DNA of 64,000 nucleotides from a bacterium (GTDB lineage Bacteria; Bacillota; Bacilli; Lactobacillales; Streptococcaceae), in NCBI GenBank assembly GCA_905221195.1, contig CAJNCF010000004.1, forward strand, positions 124,001 to 188,000, given 5' to 3'. Below are positions 20,597-29,783 of this stretch, piece after piece. The notes beneath the pieces were generated by a model. The model was not told where the DNA came from and made no database searches. It worked only from the letters and a program-made list of their open reading frames with translations. A program made the translations under genes and the position numbers. Position 1 is the stretch's first letter, and every line of letters begins with the position of its first letter.

Positions 20597-20624
20597 GCAC
20601 AAAAAGTCGGAAGACCGACTTTTA
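20597..20624 (-). terminator. Intrinsic terminator after nrdE
   Basis: AAAAGTCGG (20602-20610) and CCGACTTTT (20615-20623) around a 4-base loop, with a T run on the - strand. It separates nrdE from nrdF. Confidence 0.8.
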
Positions 20625-20711
20625 TTTCATAGTATAGATGTTTGTTCCAGCTTAGTTTAGTGTGGTAAATGAATCGCTAATCTGAGAAAATGTAGTTTCC
20701 TCAAGCAAAGA

Positions 20712-22871
20712 TTAAATCACACAGCTTTCACATTGGTTGGCACCGACTTCTCCACCATCATCAGTAAAGGTACGGACGTAGTAGATAGACTTGATACCCT
20801 TGTTAAAGGCATAGTTACGAAGGATAGACAAGTCACGTGTCGTTTGTTTGTTTTCTTTCTTCCATTCGTAAAGTCCTTTTGGAATGTCACTACGCATGAA
20901 GAGGGTAAGTGAAAGTCCTTGGTCCACGTGCTCAGTCGCAGCAGCGTAAACATCGATTACCTTACGCATATCCATATCGTAAGCAGAAGTGTAGTAAGGA
21001 ATGGTTTCTGTTGACAAGCCAGCAGCAGGGTAGTAGATTTTACCGATTTTCTTCTCTTGGCGTTCTTCGATACGTTGTGTAATCGGGTGGATAGAAGCAG
21101 AAACGTCGTTGATGTAGCTGATAGAACCATTTGGCGCTACAGCAAGGCGGTTTTGGTGGTAAAGTCCATCTGCTTGAACCTTGTCACGAAGTTCAGACCA
21201 GTCAGCAGCACTTGGGATAAAGACATCTTTGAAGAGTTCTTTAACGCGGTCTGATTTTGGAACAAACTCACCTGTAATATACTTGTCAAAGTAGCTTCCG
21301 TTAGCATAGTCTGATTTTTCAAAGTTATGGAAGGTAATACCACGTTCACGCGCGATATTGTTTGACTCCACCAAGGTCCAGTAGTTCATAAGCATAAAGT
21401 AGATGCTTGTAAACTCAACAGACTCAGGCGATCCATATTCAATCAGTTGTTGGGCAAGGTAGCTGTGAAGTCCCATGGCACCAAGACCAAAGGTATGAGC
21501 TTGGCTATTTCCATGGTCGATAGTAGGTACAGCTACGATGTGTGAACTATCTGTAACGAAAGTAAGGGCGCGAACCATAGCACGGATAGAACGACCAAAG
21601 TCAGGTGACGTCATCATGTTGACCACGTTGGTTGAACCAAGGTTACATGATACGTCTGTTCCCATTTGAAGAAATTCTTGAGCATCGTTGATCAAGCTTG
21701 GTTCTTGAACTTGAAGAATCTCAGAGCACAAGTTACTCATGATAATCTTACCATCAACAGGATTTGCACGGTTAGCCGTATCGATGTTGACCACATAAGG
21801 ATAGCCAGACTCTTGTTGCAATTTAGAGATTTCAGTTTCTAAATCACGCGCCTTGATTTTTGTCTTGCGGATGTTTGGATTTGCGACCAATTCATCGTAT
21901 TTTTCAGTGATGTCGATATAGTTGAATGGCACACCGTATTCTTTTTCTACAGAGTAAGGGCTGAAGAGGTACATTTCTTCATTTTTACGAGCCAATTCGT
22001 AGAATTTATCTGGTACTACGACACCGAGTGAGAGGGTCTTTACACGAACTTTTTCATCGGCATTTTCTTTCTTAGTTGAAAGGAAGGCGATGATATCTGG
22101 GTGAAAGACGTTGAGGTAGACAACACCAGCACCTTGACGTTGCCCCAATTGGTTAGAGTAAGAGAAGCTGTCTTCGAAGAGTTTCATAACTGGTACGACA
22201 CCAGAAGCTGCTCCTTCATAGCCCTTGATAGGAGCTCCAGCTTCACGAAGGTTGCTGAGGGTAATTCCCACACCACCACCGATACGTGAAAGTTGAAGAG
22301 CAGAGTTGATAGAACGTCCGATAGAGTTCATATCATCTGTGACCTGAATCAAGAAACAAGATACCAACTCCCCACGACGAGCACGACCAGCATTCAAGAA
22401 GGAAGGAGTAGCGGGTTGGTAGCGTTGGTGGATGATTTCATTGGCAATATCAATTGCAACAGCTTCATTACCATCAGCAAAATAAAGGGCGTTAAAGAGG
22501 ACACGGTCTTCCATATTTTCAAGATAATATTCACCGTCGTTTGTTTTCAAAGCATATTGATTATAAAATTTATAAGCAGCCATGAAAGACTTGAATTGGA
22601 AGTTTTGGTCTTTGATAAATTGTGATAATTCTTCCAAAAACTCTGGTCGGTATTTCTTGATAAAGGCTGTTTCGATGTAGTTGTGCTCAATGAGGTAGTT
22701 GATTTTATCTTTGATTGAATCAAAAACCATAGTATTTGGAACTACATTTTCTTTAAAGAAGGCATCCAAGGCTTCTTTATCTTTATGAAGCATGATTTGT
22801 CCATTAACAGGACGATTGATTTCGTTATTGAGACGGAAGTAAGTTACGTCTTCAAGATGTTTTAATCCCAT
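20712..22871 (-). CDS. nrdE: Class Ib ribonucleoside-diphosphate reductase, alpha subunit
   Basis: Catalytic subunit reducing NDPs to dNDPs, 719 aa, the usual class Ib length. Seen: the N-terminal class Ib region without the ATP cone of class Ia enzymes, GGGVGITLSNLREAG, the catalytic cysteines in NLCSEI and near SCNLGS, NGSISYIND, and the C-terminal redox pair in ANQCESCVI, which NrdH reduces. It starts 79 bases after nrdH, so nrdHE form one transcript. Confidence 0.97.
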   Translation of the reverse strand: MGLKHLEDVTYFRLNNEINRPVNGQIMLHKDKEALDAFFKENVVPNTMVFDSIKDKINYLIEHNYIETAFIKKYRPEFLEELSQFIKDQNFQFKSFMAAYKFYNQYALKTNDGEYYLENMEDRVLFNALYFADGNEAVAIDIANEIIHQRYQPATPSFLNAGRARRGELVSCFLIQVTDDMNSIGRSINSALQLSRIGGGVGITLSNLREAGAPIKGYEGAASGVVPVMKLFEDSFSYSNQLGQRQGAGVVYLNVFHPDIIAFLSTKKENADEKVRVKTLSLGVVVPDKFYELARKNEEMYLFSPYSVEKEYGVPFNYIDITEKYDELVANPNIRKTKIKARDLETEISKLQQESGYPYVVNIDTANRANPVDGKIIMSNLCSEILQVQEPSLINDAQEFLQMGTDVSCNLGSTNVVNMMTSPDFGRSIRAMVRALTFVTDSSHIVAVPTIDHGNSQAHTFGLGAMGLHSYLAQQLIEYGSPESVEFTSIYFMLMNYWTLVESNNIARERGITFHNFEKSDYANGSYFDKYITGEFVPKSDRVKELFKDVFIPSAADWSELRDKVQADGLYHQNRLAVAPNGSISYINDVSASIHPITQRIEERQEKKIGKIYYPAAGLSTETIPYYTSAYDMDMRKVIDVYAAATEHVDQGLSLTLFMRSDIPKGLYEWKKENKQTTRDLSILRNYAFNKGIKSIYYVRTFTDDGGEVGANQCESCVI

Positions 22872-22950
22872 AAAATTTCCCTTATCTAATTACAAAAGAA
22901 AGGCCTCTAGTTAGCCCTAGAAGCAGTTCCTTCTGGATGATGTACTAAGA

Positions 22951-23169
22951 TTATGCTAATTGTTTCAGTTTTCCTGGTTGGAAACCTGAGAAGACTTCAG
23001 TTGGTGTTTGGATAACAGGAGCTGCACTGAAACCGAGCTCTTTAACTTGATCGATGTACTCAGGTTGCTCATCGAGATTGATTTCTTTGTATTCAACGTT
23101 ATTACTGTCCAAGAAACGTTTGGTCATCTTACATTGGACACAGTTGTTTTTAGAATAAACGGTTACCAT
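22951..23169 (-). CDS. nrdH: Glutaredoxin-like protein NrdH
   Basis: Small thioredoxin-fold electron donor for NrdE, 72 aa. The redox motif is CVQC (about residue 11-14) and the C-terminal FSGFQPGKL is the typical NrdH tail. The ATG at 23169 is preferred over the codon at 23187 because GAGGAG lies 6-10 bases before it. First gene of the nrd group. Confidence 0.95.
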   Translation of the reverse strand: MVTVYSKNNCVQCKMTKRFLDSNNVEYKEINLDEQPEYIDQVKELGFSAAPVIQTPTEVFSGFQPGKLKQLA

Positions 23170-23203
23170 TGTGTAACTCCTCTTCAAAATTTAATACTAT
23201 CTT

Positions 23204-23231
23204 AGTATATCAGAAAATAAATTTTTGTCAA
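23204..23231 (-). promoter_or_regulatory. nrdH promoter
   Basis: On the - strand TTGACA (23226-23231), a 16-base spacer and TATACT (23204-23209), 35 bases before the nrdH start. Confidence 0.75.
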
Positions 23232-23239
23232 CGATTTTA

Positions 23240-23296
23240 AACTAAATATAGTGGTCTGTTTTTACACATAATCAAACAAAACACAATATGTAGTGT
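23240..23296 (-). promoter_or_regulatory. Two NrdR-box-like sites upstream of nrdH
   Basis: ACACAATATGTAGTGT (23281-23296) fits the NrdR box consensus (ACAC..ATAT.T.GTGT) almost exactly. A weaker copy, ACTAAATATAGTGGT, lies at 23241-23255, just upstream of the -35. Centres are about 41 bases apart, near four helical turns. NrdR would repress nrdHE when dATP is high. Confidence 0.65.
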
Positions 23297-23427
23297 TTGA
23301 TTTGTGAAATAGTGATAATTCTCATATAAGTAGTTTTTTGGAAAACTATATCCTGTGTTTTGTTATCTAGAATAGAAGATTTTCAGCAAGTTATCTGAAA
23401 GGAAATCGAATAAATCCCATAAAATGC

Positions 23428-23456
23428 TTGAAAAAAATCCTAGAAGATGATATAAT
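23428..23456 (+). promoter_or_regulatory. ptsH promoter
   Basis: TTGAAA (23428-23433), a 17-base spacer and a perfect TATAAT (23451-23456), 62 bases before ptsH. The remaining 130 bases back to the NrdR boxes show only a small AGTTTT/AAAACT hairpin near 23331. Confidence 0.82.
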
Positions 23457-23518
23457 ACCAAATTGTAAGGGTTATCACATATAACTCAAAAAAGAAAGAA
23501 CAAAAGGAGAGTCAAACT

Positions 23519-23782
23519 ATGGCTTCTAAAGATTTCCACGTAGTGGCAGAAACAGGTATTCACGCACGTCCAGCAACATTGTTGGTACAAACTGCTAGCA
23601 AATTTGCTTCAGATATCACTCTTGAATACAAAGGTAAATCAGTTAACCTTAAATCAATCATGGGTGTTATGAGTCTTGGTGTTGGCCAAGGTGCTGACGT
23701 AACTATCTCAGCTGAAGGTGCAGATGCAGATGACGCTATCGCTGCAATCTCAGAAACAATGGAAAAAGAAGGATTGGCATAA
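23519..23782 (+). CDS. ptsH: Phosphocarrier protein HPr
   Basis: General PTS phosphocarrier, 87 aa. His15 in [13 protein letters not shown] is phosphorylated by enzyme I. Ser46 in NLKSIMGV is the HPr kinase site that makes HPr a CcpA cofactor in Gram-positives. Strong SD AAGGAGAG. Feeds both PTS systems coded nearby (galactose-type and lactose) and is followed after 5 bases by ptsI. Confidence 0.98.
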   Translation: MASKDFHVVAETGIHARPATLLVQTASKFASDITLEYKGKSVNLKSIMGVMSLGVGQGADVTISAEGADADDAIAAISETMEKEGLA

Positions 23783-23787
23783 GGAAA

Positions 23788-25521
23788 ATGACAGAAATGC
23801 TTAAAGGAATCGCGGCATCTGACGGTGTTGCAGTTGCAAAAGCATATCTACTCGTTCAACCGGATTTGTCATTCGAGACTGTTTCAGTCGAAGATACAAA
23901 CGCAGAAGAGGCTCGTTTGGATGTAGCTCTTGAAGCTTCTCAAAACGAGCTTTCTCTTATCCGTGAGAAAGCTGTAGGTACGCTTGGTGAAGAAGCGGCT
24001 CAAGTTTTTGACGCTCATTTGATGGTTCTTGCTGACCCAGAATTGATTGGTCAGATTAAAGAAACAATCCGTGCTAAGAAAGTCAATGCAGAAGCAGGTC
24101 TTAAAGAAGTGACTGACATGTTCATCACTATCTTTGAAGGCATGGAAGACAACCCATACATGCAAGAACGTGCAGCGGATATCCGCGACGTGACAAAACG
24201 TGTATTGGCAAATCTTCTTGGTAAGAAATTACCAAACCCAGCTTCAATCAATGAAGAAGTAATCGTGATTGCGCATGACTTGACACCATCTGATACAGCT
24301 CAATTGGACAAAAACTTTGTAAAAGCTTTTGTAACTAACATCGGTGGACGTACAAGCCACTCAGCTATCATGGCACGTACACTTGAAATTGCAGCTGTAT
24401 TGGGAACAAATAACATCACTGAAGTAGTGAAAGACGGTGATATCCTTGCCGTTAACGGAATTACTGGTGAAGTGATTATCAACCCAACAGATGAACAAGC
24501 GGCAGAATTTAAAGCAGCTGGTGAAGCTTATGCTAAACAAAAAGCTGAATGGGCACTTTTGAAAGATGCTCAAACAGTGACTGCTGACGGTAAACACTTC
24601 GAGTTGGCTGCTAACATCGGTACTCCAAAAGACGTTGAAGGTGTTAACAACAACGGTGCTGAAGCTGTTGGACTTTACCGTACAGAATTCTTGTACATGG
24701 ATTCTCAAGACTTCCCAACTGAAGACGAACAGTATGAAGCATACAAAGCTGTTCTTGAGGGAATGAATGGTAAACCAGTGGTTGTTCGTACAATGGATAT
24801 CGGTGGAGATAAGGAACTTCCTTACTTCGATATGCCACACGAAATGAACCCATTTCTTGGATTCCGTGCCCTTCGTATCTCTATTTCTGAAACTGGAGAT
24901 GCAATGTTCCGTACACAAATCCGTGCCCTTCTTCGTGCTTCTGTTCACGGTCAATTGCGTATCATGTTCCCAATGGTGGCCCTCTTGAAAGAATTCCGTG
25001 CAGCCAAAGCAGTTTATGAAGAAGAAAAAGCAAACCTTCTTGCTGAAGGTGTTGCAGTTGCGGATGATATCCAAGTTGGTATCATGATTGAAATCCCTGC
25101 AGCAGCTATGCTTGCAGACCAATTTGCTAAAGAAGTAGACTTCATGTCAATTGGTACAAACGACTTGATCCAATACTCAATGGCAGCAGACCGTATGAAC
25201 GAACAAGTTTCATACCTTTACCAACCATATAACCCATCAATCCTTCGCTTGATCAACAACGTTATCAAGGCAGCTCACGCTGAAGGTAAATGGGCTGGTA
25301 TGTGTGGTGAGATGGCTGGTGACCAAAAAGCTGTTCCACTTCTTGTCGGAATGGGCTTGGATGAATTCTCTATGTCAGCAACATCTGTACTCCGTACACG
25401 TAGCTTGATGAAGAAATTGGATACTGCTAAGATGGAAGAGTATGCTAACCGCGCTCTTACAGAGTGTTCAACAATGGAAGAAGTTCTTGAACTTCAAAAA
25501 GAATACGTTAACTTCGATTAA
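23788..25521 (+). CDS. ptsI: PTS enzyme I
   Basis: Phosphoenolpyruvate-protein phosphotransferase, 577 aa. The active histidine is His191 in [13 protein letters not shown]. The PEP-binding C-terminal barrel shows [39 protein letters not shown] and the reactive cysteine in GMCGEMAGD. Transfers phosphate from PEP to HPr. Codon use is that of a highly expressed gene. Followed by a strong terminator. Confidence 0.98.
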   Translation: MTEMLKGIAASDGVAVAKAYLLVQPDLSFETVSVEDTNAEEARLDVALEASQNELSLIREKAVGTLGEEAAQVFDAHLMVLADPELIGQIKETIRAKKVNAEAGLKEVTDMFITIFEGMEDNPYMQERAADIRDVTKRVLANLLGKKLPNPASINEEVIVIAHDLTPSDTAQLDKNFVKAFVTNIGGRTSHSAIMARTLEIAAVLGTNNITEVVKDGDILAVNGITGEVIINPTDEQAAEFKAAGEAYAKQKAEWALLKDAQTVTADGKHFELAANIGTPKDVEGVNNNGAEAVGLYRTEFLYMDSQDFPTEDEQYEAYKAVLEGMNGKPVVVRTMDIGGDKELPYFDMPHEMNPFLGFRALRISISETGDAMFRTQIRALLRASVHGQLRIMFPMVALLKEFRAAKAVYEEEKANLLAEGVAVADDIQVGIMIEIPAAAMLADQFAKEVDFMSIGTNDLIQYSMAADRMNEQVSYLYQPYNPSILRLINNVIKAAHAEGKWAGMCGEMAGDQKAVPLLVGMGLDEFSMSATSVLRTRSLMKKLDTAKMEEYANRALTECSTMEEVLELQKEYVNFD

Positions 25522-25538
25522 TGTGTGATTAACCTTGT

Positions 25539-25560
25539 AACCTTGTTGCAAGGTTTTTTT
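25539..25560 (+). terminator. Intrinsic terminator after ptsI
   Basis: AACCTTG-TTG-CAAGGTT (25539-25555) followed by seven T. Confidence 0.88.
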
Positions 25561-25597
25561 GACGCATTTTAGAAAAGTATGGTCCTATAAAGTCTAC

Positions 25598-25626
25598 TTT
25601 TCAATGGTGCAGAGGCATGGTATAAT
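25598..25626 (+). promoter_or_regulatory. Promoter of the YkgJ-type gene
   Basis: TTTTCA (25598-25603), a 17-base spacer and an extended -10 TGGTATAAT (TATAAT at 25621-25626). Confidence 0.65.
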
Positions 25627-25656
25627 AAGGGAAGTAAATAGAATAAGAGAGAAATC

Positions 25657-26151
25657 ATGTCTAAAGAAATTGATATTGAGTATTACCACCAGCTAGCCTT
25701 ACAAAAGCAGAAGGAACATCGTAAAGTGTTAGCCAATCTAAAGAAAAAGCCACCAAAAAATCTAGATAAGATTGCCCAGCAGATTCACCAAGAAGTCTTT
25801 GAGGAGATTGATTGTACCGCCTGTGCAAACTGTTGTAAGACCTTGGGACCTGACTTCAAAGAGGCGGATATCACGCGGATTGCTAAGTATTTTAAGATGA
25901 AATTACCTGCTTTTGAAGCGGAGTTCCTTCAGGTAGATGAAGATGGGGACAAGGTTTTTAAATCCATGCCCTGCCCATTTTTAGGAGGAGATAACCTCTG
26001 TTCCATCTATGATGTTCGACCAAAAGCCTGTCGTGAATTTCCCCATACAGATCGTAAAAAGATCCATCAAATCAACCATTTGACGATTAAAAATACCTTG
26101 ACCTGTCCAGCAGCCTATCTCTTTGTTGAGAAATTAAAGGATAAGTTGTAG
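25657..26151 (+). CDS. YkgJ-family cysteine cluster protein
   Basis: 164-aa protein of the zinc- or iron-chelating CxxCxxCC family. The cluster appears as CTACANCC (about residue 56), followed by CPFLGGDNLCSIYDVRPKAC and REFPH, and a last cysteine in LTCPAA. Such proteins are thought to hold a metal or Fe-S centre, but the function is unknown in streptococci. N-terminus is basic and helical. It has its own promoter; the next gene follows after 57 bases. Confidence 0.8.
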   Translation: MSKEIDIEYYHQLALQKQKEHRKVLANLKKKPPKNLDKIAQQIHQEVFEEIDCTACANCCKTLGPDFKEADITRIAKYFKMKLPAFEAEFLQVDEDGDKVFKSMPCPFLGGDNLCSIYDVRPKACREFPHTDRKKIHQINHLTIKNTLTCPAAYLFVEKLKDKL

Positions 26152-26208
26152 AGATTTAAAGGATAAAAAATTTCTAATAATAACTAGCAATGTGAAGGGA
26201 GTACTCCT

Positions 26209-26751
26209 GTGCCTAGACCGAAAACAAAAGATGAGCTCATGCTGGCCTCTAAGGAAAACTATGAAAAGCTTAATCGTTTCATCTACCAACTAAGTGAAGA
26301 TGAGCTACAGACTCCATTTGATTTTTCAAGAGAGCCAAAGAAAAAAGAAGCTCACTGGAAAAGGGATAAAAATCTACGGGATGTCTTGATCCATCTTTAT
26401 GAATGGCAACAGTTACTTTTGACTTGGGTACATTCTAATCAAGAAGGTCACGAAAAACCTTTTCTCCCTGAACCTTATAATTGGAAAACTTATGGAGAAA
26501 TGAATGTCGCTTTTTGGAAGAAGCACCAGAAAACCTCCTTAGAAGAAGCGACTAGACTCCTAGAACAATCACATAGAGAGGTTTTAGAGTTGATAGAAGT
26601 TTTTAGCAATGACGAACTCTTTACTAAAGGTATCTATCAGTGGACAGGTGGGACAAGTCTAGGTTCCTACTTTATCAGTAGCACGTCAAGCCACTATGAT
26701 TGGGCTCTGAAAAAACTCAAAGCTCATCAGAGAAATTGTAAGAATAGCTAG
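26209..26751 (+). CDS. ClbS/DfsB family four-helix protein
   Basis: 180-aa protein with a GTG start and SD GAAGGGAG. It resembles the ClbS/DfsB (DinB-like) family: N-terminal MPRPKTKDELM, LRDVLIHLYEWQQLLLTW, the central YNWKTYGEMNVAFW, and a C-terminal HYDWALKKLKAHQ. The founding member ClbS protects the producer from the genotoxin colibactin. Most members are uncharacterised and this one need not have that role. Confidence 0.78.
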   Translation: MPRPKTKDELMLASKENYEKLNRFIYQLSEDELQTPFDFSREPKKKEAHWKRDKNLRDVLIHLYEWQQLLLTWVHSNQEGHEKPFLPEPYNWKTYGEMNVAFWKKHQKTSLEEATRLLEQSHREVLELIEVFSNDELFTKGIYQWTGGTSLGSYFISSTSSHYDWALKKLKAHQRNCKNS

Positions 26752-27133
26752 TTGAAGTGCTATTGAAATTTACCAAAGCTCCTTCTAAGCTTCGAATAGC
26801 TTCATTATCGTCATTTTTGGATAATTCTATCTTTAGAATCCTTCAAAAATTAATATTTAAGGCAATCAATGGCTTAGAAGAGTACCAAAACATTTAGTTC
26901 ATAGGAATTCTAAGTCTAGAATTGCATAGATATTTATGAAGCCAGGGTATTCGATAGTTAGGATTGTTCTATTCTGAAAGATTTGAGCTGTCAATTGTAT
27001 AGGATAGTATTATTCTATGTTAGATTCCAGTAAAAGTGATTGGATAAATAATATTAAAGAAAAATCAAAATCATAATTTTGTTTAATATGGTATAATACT
27101 TCTAATAATTTAAATATAATGAGGTATTAATTT
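26752..27133 (+). other. AT-rich gap before the unknown cassette
   Basis: 382 bases without a supported gene. Short coding-like remnants exist (a - strand frame reading LSKNDDNEAIRSLEGALVNF near 26760-26830 and a + strand frame IFKAINGLEEYQNI near 26846-26900), both broken by stops. An extended -10 TGGTATAAT (TATAAT at 27092-27097) is the probable promoter of the next gene; its -35 is poor. Confidence 0.45.
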
Positions 27134-28135
27134 ATGGAAGAAGTTTTATTTTTTGGAGAAGATGACTTTGATATTCTTGATATTGACGGTTATGAACTAA
27201 AACCCTCCGCGTTTTTTAATAAGTTACCAGAAATAGCCAAACCTTTAGTCAAAAATGCAAATAAAATCTTATCTGAAGTAGAAAAAATGTTACATTCTGC
27301 TCCAGCCTTTATCAATGTTGTCCAATCTAGTATACCTGAAGAGGTTTTTCAGGCAATTCTTTCTCCAGAACAACGGGAAGCAATTGCTCAAGGAGTGTTA
27401 AAATTAATGACAAAGAAAGATGGCTCTCTCTTGGCTGTATTAGTAGATACTAATACTAATAAAGTCATTGGAAATGTACCATTGAAATCTGTTAAATTGA
27501 CACCAGAATTAAATAAAGCGTTAGCCGATTATTCGTCACAAATTCAAATGGCTCAGATTGCAGAGGAGATTCAAAATGTACAATATGCTATTGAGGACGT
27601 CAGAAAAGGACAGGAGTCAGATAGACTTGCAATAGCCTATAGTTGTCAACAGAAACTCTTGCAAGCTAGAGAGATATCAGATCCAAACATTAGAACAATG
27701 ATGTTACTGCAAGTTATTTCAGATGCAGAAGATAGTCGAAATCTCTTAATGCTTAGTCAAAAATCAAATGTAAATTTTATTAAAGAACAACCAGATTCTA
27801 CTTGGGGTAAGTTATTAAAAGGGGATAAACCAGATAAAATTGAAGCTCGTATGAATGAGATTAGAGATGGATTAGCAGCTGTAAATATCGTTTCACTATC
27901 AGCAGCAATAGCTTATAATGAGTTGGGAGAGAAAAAAGCTGCTCAAAAAAGTTTGGATTACTTTGGGAAATTTATTAACGAAACTTATCTCAGTTCTCAG
28001 GAATTAGTAGAGAGACTTGATTTACTTGATCCTTCTCCTACAAATTACTGGACAAAAGAATTGCCCAAAATTGAAACTTCTATAATGAAATTACCAAATA
28101 AACCAGATTCTATTGAGACAGAGGTGCTAGAATGA
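27134..28135 (+). CDS. Unknown protein, first gene of an AT-rich two-gene cassette
   Basis: 333-aa protein that I do not recognise. It has an acidic N-terminus (EEVLFFGEDDFDILDID). A segment with SLLAVLVDTNTNKVIGNVPL at about residue 98 looks like a short beta region. The long helical middle (about 130-200: QMAQIAEEIQNVQYAIEDV and onward) may form a coiled coil. A second helical part has LAAVNIVSLSAAIAYNELGEKKAA, TPR-like in feel. No signal peptide or clear membrane helix. SD GAGGT. Third-position AT content looks higher than in the flanking housekeeping genes. It overlaps the next gene by four bases (ATGA), so the two products probably act together. Confidence 0.72.
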   Translation: MEEVLFFGEDDFDILDIDGYELKPSAFFNKLPEIAKPLVKNANKILSEVEKMLHSAPAFINVVQSSIPEEVFQAILSPEQREAIAQGVLKLMTKKDGSLLAVLVDTNTNKVIGNVPLKSVKLTPELNKALADYSSQIQMAQIAEEIQNVQYAIEDVRKGQESDRLAIAYSCQQKLLQAREISDPNIRTMMLLQVISDAEDSRNLLMLSQKSNVNFIKEQPDSTWGKLLKGDKPDKIEARMNEIRDGLAAVNIVSLSAAIAYNELGEKKAAQKSLDYFGKFINETYLSSQELVERLDLLDPSPTNYWTKELPKIETSIMKLPNKPDSIETEVLE

Positions 28136-28329
28136 AAGAAATAAAAAAATGTAAGACATGTACTAGGGATTTACCATCAAGTTATAAGCACAATAAGTGC
28201 GAATCGTGTAGAAACAAAAAAATAGATGAAGCAAAAAAGATACTTAAAGTTGTTGGACAAGTTGGAAGTGTGGTTACTCCAGTTGTAGTTGGTATGTTGA
28301 TGAATAAAACTAAGAAAAAGAAGAAATAA
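28132..28329 (+). CDS. Small zinc-ribbon protein with hydrophobic C-terminal segment
   Basis: 65 aa, unknown function. Two CxxC pairs (CKTC at about residue 7 and CESC at about 23) form a minimal zinc ribbon. A Gly/Val-rich hydrophobic stretch follows (VVGQVGSVVTPVVVGMLM, about residues 40-57), with a Lys-rich tail (KTKKKKK). This looks like a small metal-binding protein anchored in or touching the membrane. Start overlaps the previous stop (ATGA). The gene is too short to rely on alone, but the cysteines and the coupling support it. Confidence 0.65.
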   Translation: MKEIKKCKTCTRDLPSSYKHNKCESCRNKKIDEAKKILKVVGQVGSVVTPVVVGMLMNKTKKKKK

Positions 28330-28366
28330 ACTAATCTATTAAGTACCTAGAAAGGAAAATACCAAA

Positions 28367-29059
28367 TTGTCCTACAAATTTCTACTCTTCGACCTCGACC
28401 ACACTCTTCTTGATTTTGATGCTGCTGAGGATGTGGCTTTGACGCAACTTCTAAAAGAAGAAGGAGTTGCCGATATTCAGTCTTATAAAGATTATTACGT
28501 TCCTATGAACAAGGCTCTATGGAAGGACTTGGAGCAAAAGAAAATTAGTAAACAAGAGCTGGTTAGCACGCGCTTTTCTCGTCTATTTGCTCACTTTGGA
28601 CAGGAAAAAGACGTTAGTTTTCTAGCCCAGCGTTACCAATTTTATCTCGCTCAACAGGGACAAACTTTTTCAGGCGCTCATGAACTCTTAGACAACCTCA
28701 TCGAGCGAGATTATGAGCTATATGCTGCGACAAATGGCATTACTGCCATTCAGACGGGACGTTTGGCTCAATCTGGTTTGGCACCCTATTTCAATCAAGT
28801 TTTTATCTCCGAACAGTTGCAAACACAAAAGCCTGACGCACTTTTTTATGAAAAGATTGGCCAGCAAATTGCTGAATTTAGTAAAGAACAGACGCTGATG
28901 ATTGGAGATTCTCTAACCGCCGACATTCAAGGTGGCAATAATGCTGAGATTGATACTATCTGGTACAATCCTCATCACTTTGAAAATCATACACAAGCCC
29001 AGCCGACTTACGAAGTTCATTCTTACCAAGACTTGCTGGATTATTTAGATAAACTGTAA
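28367..29059 (+). CDS. HAD-superfamily phosphatase, YjjG type
   Basis: 230-aa haloacid-dehalogenase hydrolase of subfamily IA. The nucleophile motif is LLFDLDHTLLDFD at residue 5; motif II is YAATNG; motif IV is MIGDSLTADIQGG. The cap and length match the noncanonical pyrimidine nucleotidase YjjG group, which dephosphorylates nucleoside monophosphates. The start is a TTG with SD AAAGGAAA; no ATG fits. A terminator follows at once. Confidence 0.85.
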   Translation: MSYKFLLFDLDHTLLDFDAAEDVALTQLLKEEGVADIQSYKDYYVPMNKALWKDLEQKKISKQELVSTRFSRLFAHFGQEKDVSFLAQRYQFYLAQQGQTFSGAHELLDNLIERDYELYAATNGITAIQTGRLAQSGLAPYFNQVFISEQLQTQKPDALFYEKIGQQIAEFSKEQTLMIGDSLTADIQGGNNAEIDTIWYNPHHFENHTQAQPTYEVHSYQDLLDYLDKL

Positions 29060-29092
29060 AAAGTGGTTTCCATAGCCACTTTTTGCTATAAT
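29058..29092 (+). terminator. Terminator of the HAD gene overlapping the ung promoter
   Basis: AAAAAGTGG (29058-29066) pairs with CCACTTTTT (29076-29084) over a 9-base loop. TATAAT at 29087-29092, directly behind it, is a good -10 for ung, so the hairpin DNA also holds the poorly conserved -35 region. Confidence 0.78.
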
Positions 29093-29120
29093 AGAGGCAG
29101 TAAAAACGAAGGAGTCGGCT

Positions 29121-29774
29121 ATGGAACACTCGTCTTGGCATGATTTGATTAAGGAGCAATTACCTGAGGGTTATTTTGGGAAAATCAATCAGTTTATGGA
29201 GCAGGTCTATGCTCAGGGAACTGTTTATCCACCTAAGGAAAAGGTTTTTCAGGCTCTCTTGACTACACCGCTTGAAGAAGTTAAGGTGGTGATTTTAGGG
29301 CAAGACCCTTATCACGGGCCAGGTCAAGCGCAGGGCTTGAGTTTTTCTGTTCCTGACTCTATCCCAGCTCCGCCATCCTTGCAAAATATCTTGAAAGAAT
29401 TGTCAGATGACATTGGGGTTAAGAAGTCCCATGATTTGACGACTTGGACTGAGCAAGGAGTCTTGCTTCTCAATGCTTGTTTGACGGTTCCTGCTGGTCA
29501 GGCCAATGGTCATGCTGGTCAGATATGGGAGCCATTTACAGATGCTGTGATTCAGGTGGTCAATCATCTAGATAGGCCAGTAGTCTTTATACTTTGGGGA
29601 GCCTATGCACGCAAGAAGAAGGCCTTAGTTACCAATCCTCATCACTTGGTTATCGAATCAGCCCATCCTAGTCCTTTGTCAGTTTACAGAGGATTTTGGG
29701 GTTCCAAGCCTTTTTCCAAGGCCAATGCATTCTTAAAAGAGACAGGACAAGAGCCAATCGATTGGCTTAGATAA
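29121..29774 (+). CDS. ung: Uracil-DNA glycosylase
   Basis: Family 1 UDG, 217 aa, which removes uracil from DNA to start base excision repair. The catalytic water-activating motif is [17 protein letters not shown] (about residue 60). The C-terminal DNA-insertion loop is [13 protein letters not shown] (about 185). SD GAAGGAG. First gene of ung-mutX-pyrC, which are separated by only about 10 bases each. Confidence 0.97.
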   Translation: MEHSSWHDLIKEQLPEGYFGKINQFMEQVYAQGTVYPPKEKVFQALLTTPLEEVKVVILGQDPYHGPGQAQGLSFSVPDSIPAPPSLQNILKELSDDIGVKKSHDLTTWTEQGVLLLNACLTVPAGQANGHAGQIWEPFTDAVIQVVNHLDRPVVFILWGAYARKKKALVTNPHHLVIESAHPSPLSVYRGFWGSKPFSKANAFLKETGQEPIDWLR

Positions 29775-29783
29775 GGAGAAAAT

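Noticed and set aside
24361..25122. Long 253-codon frame opposite ptsI
   Set aside because: Cys/Phe/Ser-rich composition typical of the antisense of a highly biased coding gene; ptsI itself is certain.
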